Below, piece by piece: positions 15,579-22,883 of a stretch of 30,575 nt of DNA. Where the stretch lies: the NCBI GenBank assembly GCA_964428075.1, contig CAYRWQ010000008.1, positions 1-30,575 of the forward strand. The letters are read 5' to 3'. The notes under the pieces were generated by a model. It had not been told where the DNA came from and made no database searches. It worked only from the letters and a program-made list of their open reading frames with translations. Both the position numbers and the translations under genes were made by a program. The first letter of the stretch is position 1. Every line of letters begins with the position of its first letter. This DNA is from JAGOSP01 sp964428075 (GTDB lineage Bacteria; Patescibacteriota; Minisyncoccia; Moranbacterales; UBA1568).

Positions 15579-17351
15579 ATGTCTTTCTGGCTTTTGGTAC
15601 GCATGAATCAGGAGTTTTGGTTCCCATTTACGATTTTTTCGTGTATCGTTTTTTCATTTTTTTATTTCCCGCAATTTTTTCTGATAGCATCGATCGGCAT
15701 AGGAATAGGGATACTCTGTTTCGAATCGTGGCAACGGATCCGAGAGGGGAAGTGGAATCTCGATTATATCGCCTTCCTTGCTTTACTCACTGCATCATTT
15801 TTCGGTGAGTGGTTGTCTGGGGCAGTGCTTGCACTGATGGTGTCTGTGAGCGCTGCTCTTGAATCGTTTGGGACGCATCGTGCAGAAAAAACCCTGAAGG
15901 GCTTGTTTGAGAGATTTCCCAAGGAAATGCGAGTAGAGACGAAGAATGGTGTCGTTGCGATGCCAATACAGTCCGTGCAACCGGGAGATACCTTTTTCGT
16001 ACGAACGCACGAGATGATTCCGCTCGATGCTACTCTTGTTTCTGAATCTGCATTGCTTGATCAGTCATCTCTCACCGGAGAAATGGAGCCGGTCGAGTAT
16101 CGGTTAGGACAATATGTGAAGAGCGGTTGCACGAATCTTGGTGCAGCGATTTCGCTTGAAGCATATGGTACATTCGAGCATTCGAGTTATCGGAAAATCT
16201 TGACCCTCGTGGAGGAAGGGAAACGACAACAATCACCTCTGGTTCGTTTGGCGGAGCAATCGAATTGGATATTTACTCTCGTGACGCTTGCATTTGCATT
16301 CGGCGCTTTGTTTCTTTTTCGGGATTGGGAACGATTTTTAGCAGTGCTCGTTATCGCGACTCCGTGTCCGCTTTTGATCGCGGCTCCAGTTTCTTTTTTG
16401 GGCGGACTCTCGCGAGCAGCGCGCAATGGTATCATTATCAAGAGTCCGATCGTTCTTGAAGCGTTGGCTAAAACCAAAACACTTTTTTTTGATAAGACGG
16501 GAACTTTGACCCTCGGCGAACCCACTCTTACACGTATTGAGGTGTTGCAATCATCTTTCACCGAAAAACAGACGCTTGAGTTGGCAGCAGCACTCGAATG
16601 GAGTTCGCTCCATCCGATTGCACAGACACTGGTTCGGATGAATGAAATTCGTGGTGGGTCAATGTTAGACATGGAGCATGTCGAGGAAAAACTCGGCCAA
16701 GGTATCTCGGGTATCTTTGATGGAAAACGATACGGTATTGGAAAATCAGCTACGCTGAATCCAGACGGTGGGATTATCTCAGAATTGACATGTGAAGAGA
16801 TGCCTATTGCGAGGTTTTTTTTCGACGATACCCTCAAGGAGGATGTTGGTAAGTTGTTTGAGTATTTTCGTACCCGTGGATATTCACTCGGTATTTTGAC
16901 TGGAGATAAGCGTGCGAATGCCTATCGGCTTTTCGGGCATTTTAATATTCCGGTATATGCGGAGTGCGCGCCGGATAAGAAGTCTACATTGGTTGTTCGT
17001 GAGCAACAGGCGGGCAAGCTCGTCGGCATGGTGGGTGATGGAACCAATGATGCTCCGGCGCTCGCACTGGCTGATGTGGGTATCGTATTCTCAGGCACTG
17101 AGAACAGCGCCTCGATCGAGGCGGCTGATGTGGCGATACTTGGTCGAGATGCTTGGAAAATTCGTGATGTGGTGCATATCGGACGTCGTTCTTACCAGGT
17201 CGCACGCCAGAGTATTATTATTGGCATCGGACTCTCACTGGTTGGAATGATTTTCGCCTTTTTGGGATTCATCCCGCCGGTGTATGGCGCGGTCTTACAG
17301 GAAGTCATCGACGTGATAGTCATTGTGAACGCTTTACGTTCGACGTATTGA
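15579..17351 (+). CDS. P1B-type heavy-metal transporting ATPase with TPC motif
   Basis: A 590-residue P-type ATPase. Seen in order are the actuator TGE (166-168), the metal-site helix motif ATPCPLL (TPC, 261-263), the phosphorylation site DKTGTLT (Asp305), the HP motif SSLHPI (345-346) that marks P1B pumps, TGDK (441-444) and the hinge GDGTNDAP (486-493). The usual CPC or SPC in the membrane is TPC. The last helices carry QEVIDVIVIVNALR, with acidic residues that may bind a divalent metal. No N-terminal metal-binding (CxxC) domain is present, and the length is short for the family. The metal cannot be assigned. It is probably cotranscribed with the protease; neither start has a good Shine-Dalgarno site. 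Confidence 0.9.
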   Translation: MSFWLLVRMNQEFWFPFTIFSCIVFSFFYFPQFFLIASIGIGIGILCFESWQRIREGKWNLDYIAFLALLTASFFGEWLSGAVLALMVSVSAALESFGTHRAEKTLKGLFERFPKEMRVETKNGVVAMPIQSVQPGDTFFVRTHEMIPLDATLVSESALLDQSSLTGEMEPVEYRLGQYVKSGCTNLGAAISLEAYGTFEHSSYRKILTLVEEGKRQQSPLVRLAEQSNWIFTLVTLAFAFGALFLFRDWERFLAVLVIATPCPLLIAAPVSFLGGLSRAARNGIIIKSPIVLEALAKTKTLFFDKTGTLTLGEPTLTRIEVLQSSFTEKQTLELAAALEWSSLHPIAQTLVRMNEIRGGSMLDMEHVEEKLGQGISGIFDGKRYGIGKSATLNPDGGIISELTCEEMPIARFFFDDTLKEDVGKLFEYFRTRGYSLGILTGDKRANAYRLFGHFNIPVYAECAPDKKSTLVVREQQAGKLVGMVGDGTNDAPALALADVGIVFSGTENSASIEAADVAILGRDAWKIRDVVHIGRRSYQVARQSIIIGIGLSLVGMIFAFLGFIPPVYGAVLQEVIDVIVIVNALRSTY

Positions 17352-17565
17352 TTTTTTCCGTGAAATGAGTGAGAGTAGGAAGTCAGCATCTTTGTGAGAA
17401 GATGTTTGGAGAGACGTGTACTATTTGAAACAGGGTAGTCACTGTGACGATTCTACGGCATAACACAGGAACCGCGCATCCGACCATTGTGGAAATGCGT
17501 ATCGAACAGAATGAATTGAGTGATCGGTATTTTGGCTGGAGCGTGATTGAGAAAAGAATATTTTT

Positions 17566-18615
17566 ATGCGCGTGGCGATGCTTATTTCTGGTGGGGTGGA
17601 TAGCTCGGTAGCTTTGCGTCTTCTCAAAGAGGCAGGGCATGATGTCAGAGCGTTCTATATGAAAATCTGGCTTGAAGATGAGCTGGCTTTTTTGGGTGAG
17701 TGCCCGTGGGAGGAAGACATCGCGTATGTGCGAGCGGTGTGCGAAGCGGCGGGCGTTCCACTCGAGGTTGTTTCGTTTCAGAAGGAATATTGGGAGCGTG
17801 TGGTGGCCGCGACTCTGGATGGGGTCAAGGCGGGGCGTACTCCGAATCCCGATATACTGTGCAACTCACGCATCAAGTTCGGTGGGTTTTTTGAGAGGTT
17901 CGGGAAAGATTTCGAGAAAATTGCGACCGGACACTATGCCCAAACCGAAGTGCGTGATGGGAAAACCTGGCTGAAAATGTCTCCCGACCACCTTAAGGAT
18001 CAGACATATTTTCTCTCGCAACTTTCTCAGGACAGGGTGGCGCATGCTTGTTTTCCGATTGGACATTTGCACAAGTCGGCCGTACGCACTCTGGCAGAAC
18101 GATATCAGCTACCGAATGCACAGCGTAAGGATAGCCAGGGGATCTGTTTTCTCGGGAAAATTGCCTTTGATAGTTTTTTGGAATACCATCTGGGGAAACA
18201 AACGGGTAATATTTTCGATTGGAAAACTGGGAAAAAAATTGGTGAGCATGCGGGGTTTTGGTACTACACCATCGGACAGCGACGAGGGATTGGCCTTTCG
18301 GGCGGGCCTTGGTATGTGGTCGAGAAGCGACCGGAGACGAATGAAATTTTTGTTTCGAATTATTATCGGAGTGCTGACATGCTTCGCGCTACTTTTGAAG
18401 TCGCAACAATCAACTGGCTCGTCAGGAAGCCGGCTCAGCGAAATGTGAAAGTTAAAATCCGTCATGGCGAAAAGCTGCTCGCGGCACGCTTCGTGCTCCA
18501 CCAGAATGGTCGGGCTACGGTTCGTTTGAGTGAGCCAGAAAAAGGCATAGCCCCTGGTCAATACGCCGTTTTTTATGACGATAGCTATTGTCTTGGCGGA
18601 GGAGTGATTTTGTAG
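17566..18615 (+). CDS. mnmA: tRNA-specific 2-thiouridylase
   Basis: A 349-residue enzyme that thiolates U34 of tRNAs for Lys, Glu and Gln in the cytoplasm. The PP-loop SGGVDSS (8-14) binds ATP. The catalytic cysteines are Cys99 (NPDILCNSRIKFG) and Cys194 (SQGICFLG). TGHYAQ, KDQTYFLSQL and YYTIGQRRGIGL are all family hallmarks, and a C-terminal beta-barrel domain is present. It needs a cysteine desulfurase for sulfur, not found here. The 214-base gap before it (17352-17565) shows no convincing gene or promoter. Only a short GTG-initiated frame (17445) runs into the gene, and it has no recognisable features. Confidence 0.96.
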   Translation: MRVAMLISGGVDSSVALRLLKEAGHDVRAFYMKIWLEDELAFLGECPWEEDIAYVRAVCEAAGVPLEVVSFQKEYWERVVAATLDGVKAGRTPNPDILCNSRIKFGGFFERFGKDFEKIATGHYAQTEVRDGKTWLKMSPDHLKDQTYFLSQLSQDRVAHACFPIGHLHKSAVRTLAERYQLPNAQRKDSQGICFLGKIAFDSFLEYHLGKQTGNIFDWKTGKKIGEHAGFWYYTIGQRRGIGLSGGPWYVVEKRPETNEIFVSNYYRSADMLRATFEVATINWLVRKPAQRNVKVKIRHGEKLLAARFVLHQNGRATVRLSEPEKGIAPGQYAVFYDDSYCLGGGVIL

Positions 18616-18773
18616 AATATTTTCTTCGCTGAATAATGTTGACTCAAGAAAGGAATATTTTCTGAGCGAGATCTTCTTAACTGTGCTCATCACTTTTGCT
18701 TTCAATGGCATATCGATCGGTGTTTTCGAACCGTGGGTAGGCGGAGTCGGTTCTGAGACTTGAATGATTTTTT

Positions 18774-18779
18774 TATAAT
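18774..18779 (+). promoter_or_regulatory. -10 box in the mnmA-cupin gap
   Basis: TATAAT within TTTTTTATAATATG, with only a poor -35 (TTCTGA, 17 bases upstream). It lies in the 255-base gap 18616-18870, which holds no gene. An 11-base direct repeat, GAATATTTTCT, occurs twice in that gap (18615-18625 and 18653-18663). A leader from here to the cupin gene would be about 85 bases and would keep the AGGTGAGG ribosome site. Confidence 0.4.
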
Positions 18780-18840
18780 ATGAAATTTAGTTATAGAGAA
18801 GCCCATTTTGATAGTCTGAATGGTTGGAGTTTGATTGCTA

Positions 18841-18855
18841 GGTGTATACTGAAGG
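18841..18855 (+). repeat. 15-base repeat with TATACT box, copy 1 (before cupin gene)
   Basis: GGTGTATACTGAAGG occurs here and again at 19742-19756. The TATACT at 18845-18850 looks like a -10 box. Transcription from it would start about 14 bases before the cupin ATG. A related shorter form, GTGTACTGAAG, precedes the TfoX-domain gene (19313-19323). Confidence 0.55.
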
Positions 18856-18870
18856 TGAGGTAATTAGTTG

Positions 18871-19284
18871 ATGCGGACGAGTATGAGAAAAGGATACAAA
18901 GTAGATATTGAGCAATTAACGGCTGAGAATACGAATTTTCGTCAGGTGTTGTATACGGCTCTTGGTTGTCAACTTGTGCTGATGTCGCTTTTGCCAGGTG
19001 AGGAAATTGGCATGGAGGTGCATGACGAGGGTGATCAGTTTTTCCGTTTCGAGAGCGGAACAGGAAAGGTGCGTATCGATGATACGGAATACGTGGTGAC
19101 AGACGGCGACGCGGTCATTGTTCCGGCTGGTGCGCGGCACAATGTTATCAATGTGTCACGGACTGAATCGTTGAAGCTGTATACGATTTATGCGCCGCCA
19201 CATCATAAAGATGGCACGGTCCGAGCGACGCGCGCTGAGGCAGAGGCCGATGAACCGGCCTTCGACGGCACGACGACGGAATAA
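18871..19284 (+). CDS. Small cupin-domain protein
   Basis: A 137-residue single-domain cupin. Motif 1 is EVHDEGDQFFRFESGTG (one His then acidic residues, rather than the classical HxH). Motif 2 is DAVIVPAGARHNVIN. This domain binds a metal and often a small sugar or acid; the substrate is unknown. The acidic C-terminal tail is probably disordered. The ATG at 18871 is preferred, with AGGTGAGG about ten bases upstream; the ATG at 18883 is possible. It is followed by the TfoX-domain gene after 42 bases. Confidence 0.82.
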   Translation: MRTSMRKGYKVDIEQLTAENTNFRQVLYTALGCQLVLMSLLPGEEIGMEVHDEGDQFFRFESGTGKVRIDDTEYVVTDGDAVIVPAGARHNVINVSRTESLKLYTIYAPPHHKDGTVRATRAEAEADEPAFDGTTTE

Positions 19285-19326
19285 GGACACGATGGAAGTC
19301 ATCTGTGCCGTAGTGTACTGAAGTAT

Positions 19327-19656
19327 ATGTCTACCACACTATCAACTCTCGAATATATCGAGGATCAACTTTCGGCCATCCCGGAAATTCGCTCGCGAAA
19401 AATGTTTGGCGAGTACGCATTGTACTGTGGTGATAAGGTGATTGCGCTTGTGTGTGATAATACTTTGTTCGTGAAAAGTACGGAAGCTGGCAAAGTGTTT
19501 GCCGGCGAGCGATACGCCGAAGGTATTGCCTATTCAGGTGCGAAACCATCAATGCGTATTGATGAGGAATGGATCGAGGATCGTGAGTGGCTTGCTGAGC
19601 TTATCCGGATTACGGAAGCAGCTCTCCCGATTCCGAAATCGAAAAAAAGAAGATAG
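19327..19656 (+). CDS. TfoX N-terminal domain protein
   Basis: A 109-residue protein matching the TfoX N-terminal domain family: RKMFGEYALYCGDKVIALVCDNTLFVK, then AYSGAKPSMRIDEEWIEDREWLAELI. In gamma-proteobacteria the full-length TfoX (Sxy) activates competence genes. The stand-alone N-domain is widespread and its role is unknown. The C-terminus is basic (PKSKKRR). Type IV pilus machinery elsewhere in the window makes a DNA-uptake link thinkable but unproven. Confidence 0.87.
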   Translation: MSTTLSTLEYIEDQLSAIPEIRSRKMFGEYALYCGDKVIALVCDNTLFVKSTEAGKVFAGERYAEGIAYSGAKPSMRIDEEWIEDREWLAELIRITEAALPIPKSKKRR

Positions 19657-19741
19657 TGCGTAAGATTCACGTGTGGTGAGAAGTATTTTTTGAAGTGGGT
19701 ATATTGCGGCATGATATTGTTACGCGGAGATTGGCGAGGGC

Positions 19742-19756
19742 GGTGTATACTGAAGG
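19742..19756 (+). repeat. 15-base repeat with TATACT box, copy 2 (before mutY)
   Basis: An exact second copy of GGTGTATACTGAAGG, with TATACT at 19746-19751. A start near 19758 would leave about 16 bases before the mutY ATG at 19774. No good -35 is seen at the standard distance. Confidence 0.55.
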
Positions 19757-19773
19757 ATACCGAAGTGGAAAGT

Positions 19774-20400
19774 ATGGGTAGGATGATGAATGTACCTATG
19801 TCCTTACGGAAAGACACCATTTTATTTTTTGAGCAGAGACTGGCAGACTTTTTTCGGAAGGTTGGCCGTGATCATTTGCCGTGGCGGAGACAAGATATCA
19901 CTGCGTATGAGGTGTGGGTGAGTGAGATCATGCTGCAACAAACACAGGTGGTGCGGGTTATCGGTTATTACGAGCGTTTTGTGCAGCGGTTCCCAACGGT
20001 CGCGTTGCTTGCTCAGACATCGTGGGAAGATTTTTTACCATACTATCAGGGTCTCGGTTATTATGCTCGTGGTCGGAATATGCTCCGAACAGCACGAATA
20101 GTGATGGAAAAACATAATGGAGTATTCCCAATGTCGATTGAGATGCTTGATGCATTGCCCGGTATTGGTCCCTATACGGCGGCGGCGATCGCGAGTTTTG
20201 CGTACGATCAGAATACCTTGGCATGGGATACGAATCTTCGACGGGTTATCGGGCGATTTTTTTTTGGGAGTAAGAAATCAGCTCGTATTTTCGAACTTGA
20301 AGGGCGTTTTGCTCTGCGAGCGAGTGAATTGAACGCCGCGCTGATGGATCTTGGAAGCAGTCTCTGTACGGCTCGTCCAAAATGTTTGGCGTGTCCGATT
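19774..20400 (+). CDS. mutY: A/G-specific adenine DNA glycosylase, cut by an assembly gap
   Basis: The first 209 residues of MutY, which removes adenine paired with 8-oxoguanine. Catalytic Glu51 lies in SEIMLQQTQV, the helix-hairpin-helix is LPGIGPYTAA (128-137), and Asp152 is in WDTNLRRV. Tyr in the hairpin, where endonuclease III has a catalytic Lys, favours MutY. The iron-sulfur cysteines 198, 204 and 207 are visible (CTARPKCLAC); the fourth falls in the gap. The first spacing is five residues where most MutY proteins have six. The start could be any of several close ATGs (19774, 19783, 19798). The C-terminal domain is missing because of the gap, not because the gene is broken. Confidence 0.9.
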
Positions 20401-20500
20401 NNNNNNNNNNNNNNNNNNNNNNNNNNNNNNNNNNNNNNNNNNNNNNNNNNNNNNNNNNNNNNNNNNNNNNNNNNNNNNNNNNNNNNNNNNNNNNNNNNNN
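20401..20500. other. Scaffold gap (100 N)
   Basis: Exactly 100 unknown bases, the size commonly used for a gap of unknown length. It hides the end of mutY and whatever lies before the AI-2E family gene. Frames that cross it are not real fusions. Confidence 0.98.
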
Positions 20501-20505
20501 GCACT

Positions 20506-21579
20506 ATGGAATTCCGTCATTTCAATGTTTATTTTTTCTTCGCGTTTCTCTTGGTAGTGGGAATTGGAGTGATGTTTTTGTTTCTTCCATTTTTCTCCGC
20601 TATCATCATCGCTTCTATTTTGGCGGTGTTTTTTCGGCATCCGTATCAGTGGCTCCTAAAGGAAACCCATGGAAGCGTGACCACGAGTGCTCTACTCACC
20701 TGTTTTTTGGTGGCTTTGGTTATCGTGGTTCCTGTTTTCGTTTCGTTGAGTTTCGCGATGAGCGAAGTAAGCTCGCTGTATACCGCAATTGGAACGAAAC
20801 AGTCTGCGGAGTCGGTTTCTGTGCATTTGTTTGAAAGTATTGGGAGAGTACCTTTCGTCGGTAACTTTCTGCACTCGAATATCCTTAATCCCGAAACATT
20901 CTCGGAAGACATTCGAGCAGTGAGTAAAAACGCGCTTGGGTTACTTCAGGCTGCGTATCAGGGAGTTGCGCATTTCTTTTTCTGGATCTTCGTGGTTTTT
21001 TTCTCTTTGTATTATTTTCTTACAGATGGCGAACGTGCGCTCAGGTATCTCATGAGAATGAGTCCTCTCCGAGACGAGCATGACCAGCTTTTGATCAAGA
21101 GGTTTGTCTCAATTAGTCGGGCAGCTATTAAGGGGACATTGTTCATCGGAGTTATTCAAGGAACCGTTGGTGGTCTGGTATTTTGGATCGCCGGTGTCCC
21201 ATCGGCCCTGATTTGGGGGATGGTCATGGTGTTCTTCTCAGTTATTCCTATGGTGGGATCGGGTATTATATGGTTTCCTGCCGGTATTATTCTTCTTTTA
21301 CTCGGGAATATTTGGCAAGGACTCTTTGTTCTCGGCGTTGGAGCGGGCGTGATATCAACGATTGACAATATTCTCCGACCCAAATTGGTTGGCCAAGATA
21401 CACATATGCATCCACTTCTGGTCTTTTTTGCTACGCTTGGTGGACTGTCACTATTCGGTCTACTTGGGTTTATCATTGGGCCGATTATCGTCGCGCTCTT
21501 TTTGGCTCTTTCAGAAATTTATATGAAGGAGTTTCATCGTCAATTGAAGTCGTATAATGAAGCAAAGACAGGTGCATGA
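20506..21579 (+). CDS. AI-2E family (PerM-type) membrane transporter
   Basis: A 357-residue protein with about seven to eight membrane helices, in the AI-2E/PerM family. Typical segments are FLFLPFFSAIIIASILAVFFRHPYQWL near the start, the soluble middle region, the VFFSLYYFLTDGERALRYL segment, IKGTLFIGVIQGTVGGLVFWIAGVPSALIWG and NILRPKLVGQDTHMHPLLVFFATLGGLSLFGLLGFIIGP. Members have been tied to autoinducer-2 export or Na+/H+ exchange; the substrate here is unknown. The ATG at 20506 lies only six bases after the gap, so a start inside the gap cannot be excluded. It overlaps lgt by four bases (ATGA), which suggests coupling. Confidence 0.88.
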   Translation: MEFRHFNVYFFFAFLLVVGIGVMFLFLPFFSAIIIASILAVFFRHPYQWLLKETHGSVTTSALLTCFLVALVIVVPVFVSLSFAMSEVSSLYTAIGTKQSAESVSVHLFESIGRVPFVGNFLHSNILNPETFSEDIRAVSKNALGLLQAAYQGVAHFFFWIFVVFFSLYYFLTDGERALRYLMRMSPLRDEHDQLLIKRFVSISRAAIKGTLFIGVIQGTVGGLVFWIAGVPSALIWGMVMVFFSVIPMVGSGIIWFPAGIILLLLGNIWQGLFVLGVGAGVISTIDNILRPKLVGQDTHMHPLLVFFATLGGLSLFGLLGFIIGPIIVALFLALSEIYMKEFHRQLKSYNEAKTGA

Positions 21580-22424
21580 GTGGGTGGTGGCAGCAGCTTC
21601 CTGGACACATTGATCCGATTTTTTTTTCTGTCGGTTTTTTTTCGATTCGCTGGTACGGGCTCTGTTTTCTGGTAGGAATACTGATGACTTGGTGGTATCT
21701 CGCGTCTCTGCGGCAGCGTTCGTCCTGGGAAATCTCTTGCTCACAACTTGAGTCGTTGTTTTTTTTCGCCCTCTGTGGCAGCTTGTTTGGGGCTCGTCTC
21801 GGGTATGTATGTTGGTATGCCCCAGGGCATTTTTTGCTGCATCCGGTATCTATCTTTTGGCCTTTTGATATCGTGACGGGGGATTTCATCGGGATAGCAG
21901 GACTGAGTTTTCATGGAGCGGTACTTGGCATGGTGGTTATGGTTTGGATATGGACTCGTGTGCAGCGAGCTTCTTTTCTCCTTTGGCTCGATCGGCTCAT
22001 CTTAGTACTTCCGATCGGGATTCTCTTCGGGAGATTGGGAAACTTTTTGAACGGTGAGCTCTGGGGACGCGTGACCCAGTCCGTATGGGGTATGTACTTT
22101 CCACAGGCTGGCGATATGTTTTTGAGACATCCGTCACCATTGTATGAAATGATGGGGGAGGGTGGTTTACTGTTCTTAGTGTTATGGTGGCGATCGCGCA
22201 GATCAACATACTGGTCAGGTATATTGACCGGATATTTTTTTGTTGGATATGGTATGATTCGATTCGTGTTGGAGTATTGGCGTGAGCCGGATGCGCAGAT
22301 TGGACTTCTGATGGGCGTGTTCTCGTTGGGGCAATTACTCTCCGTCGTGTTTTTCGGAATTGGATGTGGTCTTCTCGTGTGGCATGCGTGGTTTCAGAGA
22401 TTACACAAAAGTGTGCTACACTAA
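21576..22424 (+). CDS. lgt: Prolipoprotein diacylglyceryl transferase
   Basis: A 282-residue membrane enzyme that moves diacylglycerol from phosphatidylglycerol to the lipobox cysteine of prolipoproteins, the first step of lipoprotein maturation. Seen are IRWYGLCFLVG near the start, LSFHGAVLG with His113, the signature GRLGNFLNGELWGR (152-165), the HPSPLYEM segment and IRFVLEYWREPD. About seven membrane helices are expected. The start overlaps the stop of the upstream transporter gene. A client appears in this window: the VWA lipoprotein with lipobox LLSGC. Confidence 0.95.
   Translation: MSGWWQQLPGHIDPIFFSVGFFSIRWYGLCFLVGILMTWWYLASLRQRSSWEISCSQLESLFFFALCGSLFGARLGYVCWYAPGHFLLHPVSIFWPFDIVTGDFIGIAGLSFHGAVLGMVVMVWIWTRVQRASFLLWLDRLILVLPIGILFGRLGNFLNGELWGRVTQSVWGMYFPQAGDMFLRHPSPLYEMMGEGGLLFLVLWWRSRRSTYWSGILTGYFFVGYGMIRFVLEYWREPDAQIGLLMGVFSLGQLLSVVFFGIGCGLLVWHAWFQRLHKSVLH
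22414..22422 (+). promoter_or_regulatory. Extended -10 promoter inside the end of lgt
   Basis: TGC TACACT forms an extended -10 (TG plus one base plus TACACT at 22417-22422), with only a weak TTTCAG 19 bases upstream. It would serve the thioredoxin-fold gene that starts at 22456. Confidence 0.4.
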
Positions 22425-22455
22425 AACGGTATGTCGTAAATGGATGGAAAGAGCT

Positions 22456-22848
22456 ATGGAAAGACGCTGGGTGTTTGGTGGTTTGGTGGTAGCCGGATTA
22501 CTTGGAGCTATTGTCTGGTGGGGAATTCGTGATGCACAAGGGCCTGAAATGTCTCCTTTGGCTGATGCCGGTATGGTGTTTTACTGGGGAGATGGCTGTT
22601 CACACTGTGCGAATGTAGATGCTTTCTTACGGGACAAACAGATTGAAACTCGCGTTTCTTTTGAAAGGAAAGAGGTGTGGAACGATGCAGCCAACCGGAA
22701 AGAGATGGGTCGGCGCGCTCAACAGTGCGGGATTGCGTTGCGGGATGTTGGCGTGCCTTTTCTAGTTTCGGATGGCGCATGCTTCATAGGCGAACCAGAT
22801 GTCAAGAAGGAATTTGAACGGAAAGACGGACACAATACAACGCCTTAG
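22456..22848 (+). CDS. Membrane-anchored thioredoxin-fold protein
   Basis: A 130-residue protein: one N-terminal membrane helix (about residues 6-24), then a thioredoxin-like domain with the redox pair Cys48-Ser-His-Cys51 (FYWGDGCSHCANVDAFL) and the cis-proline loop GVPFLV (Pro101). Two further cysteines (91 and 109) are present. The orientation predicts that the domain faces outside, where it could oxidise or reduce disulfides. ATG 22456 is preferred, with GGAAAGAG just upstream; ATG 22444 adds four residues. The next gene encodes an exported lysozyme-like protein with four cysteines in its outer domain, a possible client. Confidence 0.8.
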   Translation: MERRWVFGGLVVAGLLGAIVWWGIRDAQGPEMSPLADAGMVFYWGDGCSHCANVDAFLRDKQIETRVSFERKEVWNDAANRKEMGRRAQQCGIALRDVGVPFLVSDGACFIGEPDVKKEFERKDGHNTTP

Positions 22849-22883
22849 GCTTGAGAGACAAATACAATACAAATACTGAATCA

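Noticed and set aside
16187..16837. 216-codon minus-strand frame opposite the P-type ATPase
   Set aside because: It is antisense to conserved motifs such as DKTGTLT and has Ser/Arg-rich composition typical of shadows.
17445..17612. Short GTG-initiated frame between the ATPase gene and mnmA
   Set aside because: It has no ribosome site or domain and overlaps the start of mnmA in another frame.
18615..18663. Direct repeat GAATATTTTCT, two copies
   Set aside because: It is short and AT-rich in an AT-rich gap; chance is the simplest explanation.
18731..18760. tRNA-like TTCGAA stretch in the mnmA-cupin gap
   Set aside because: Neither strand forms the 5-bp T-arm or an acceptor stem, so it is not a tRNA.
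19690..21579. Single 629-residue frame joining MutY and the AI-2E family transporter
   Set aside because: It crosses 100 N; the two parts are unrelated families and the transporter has its own ATG at 20506.
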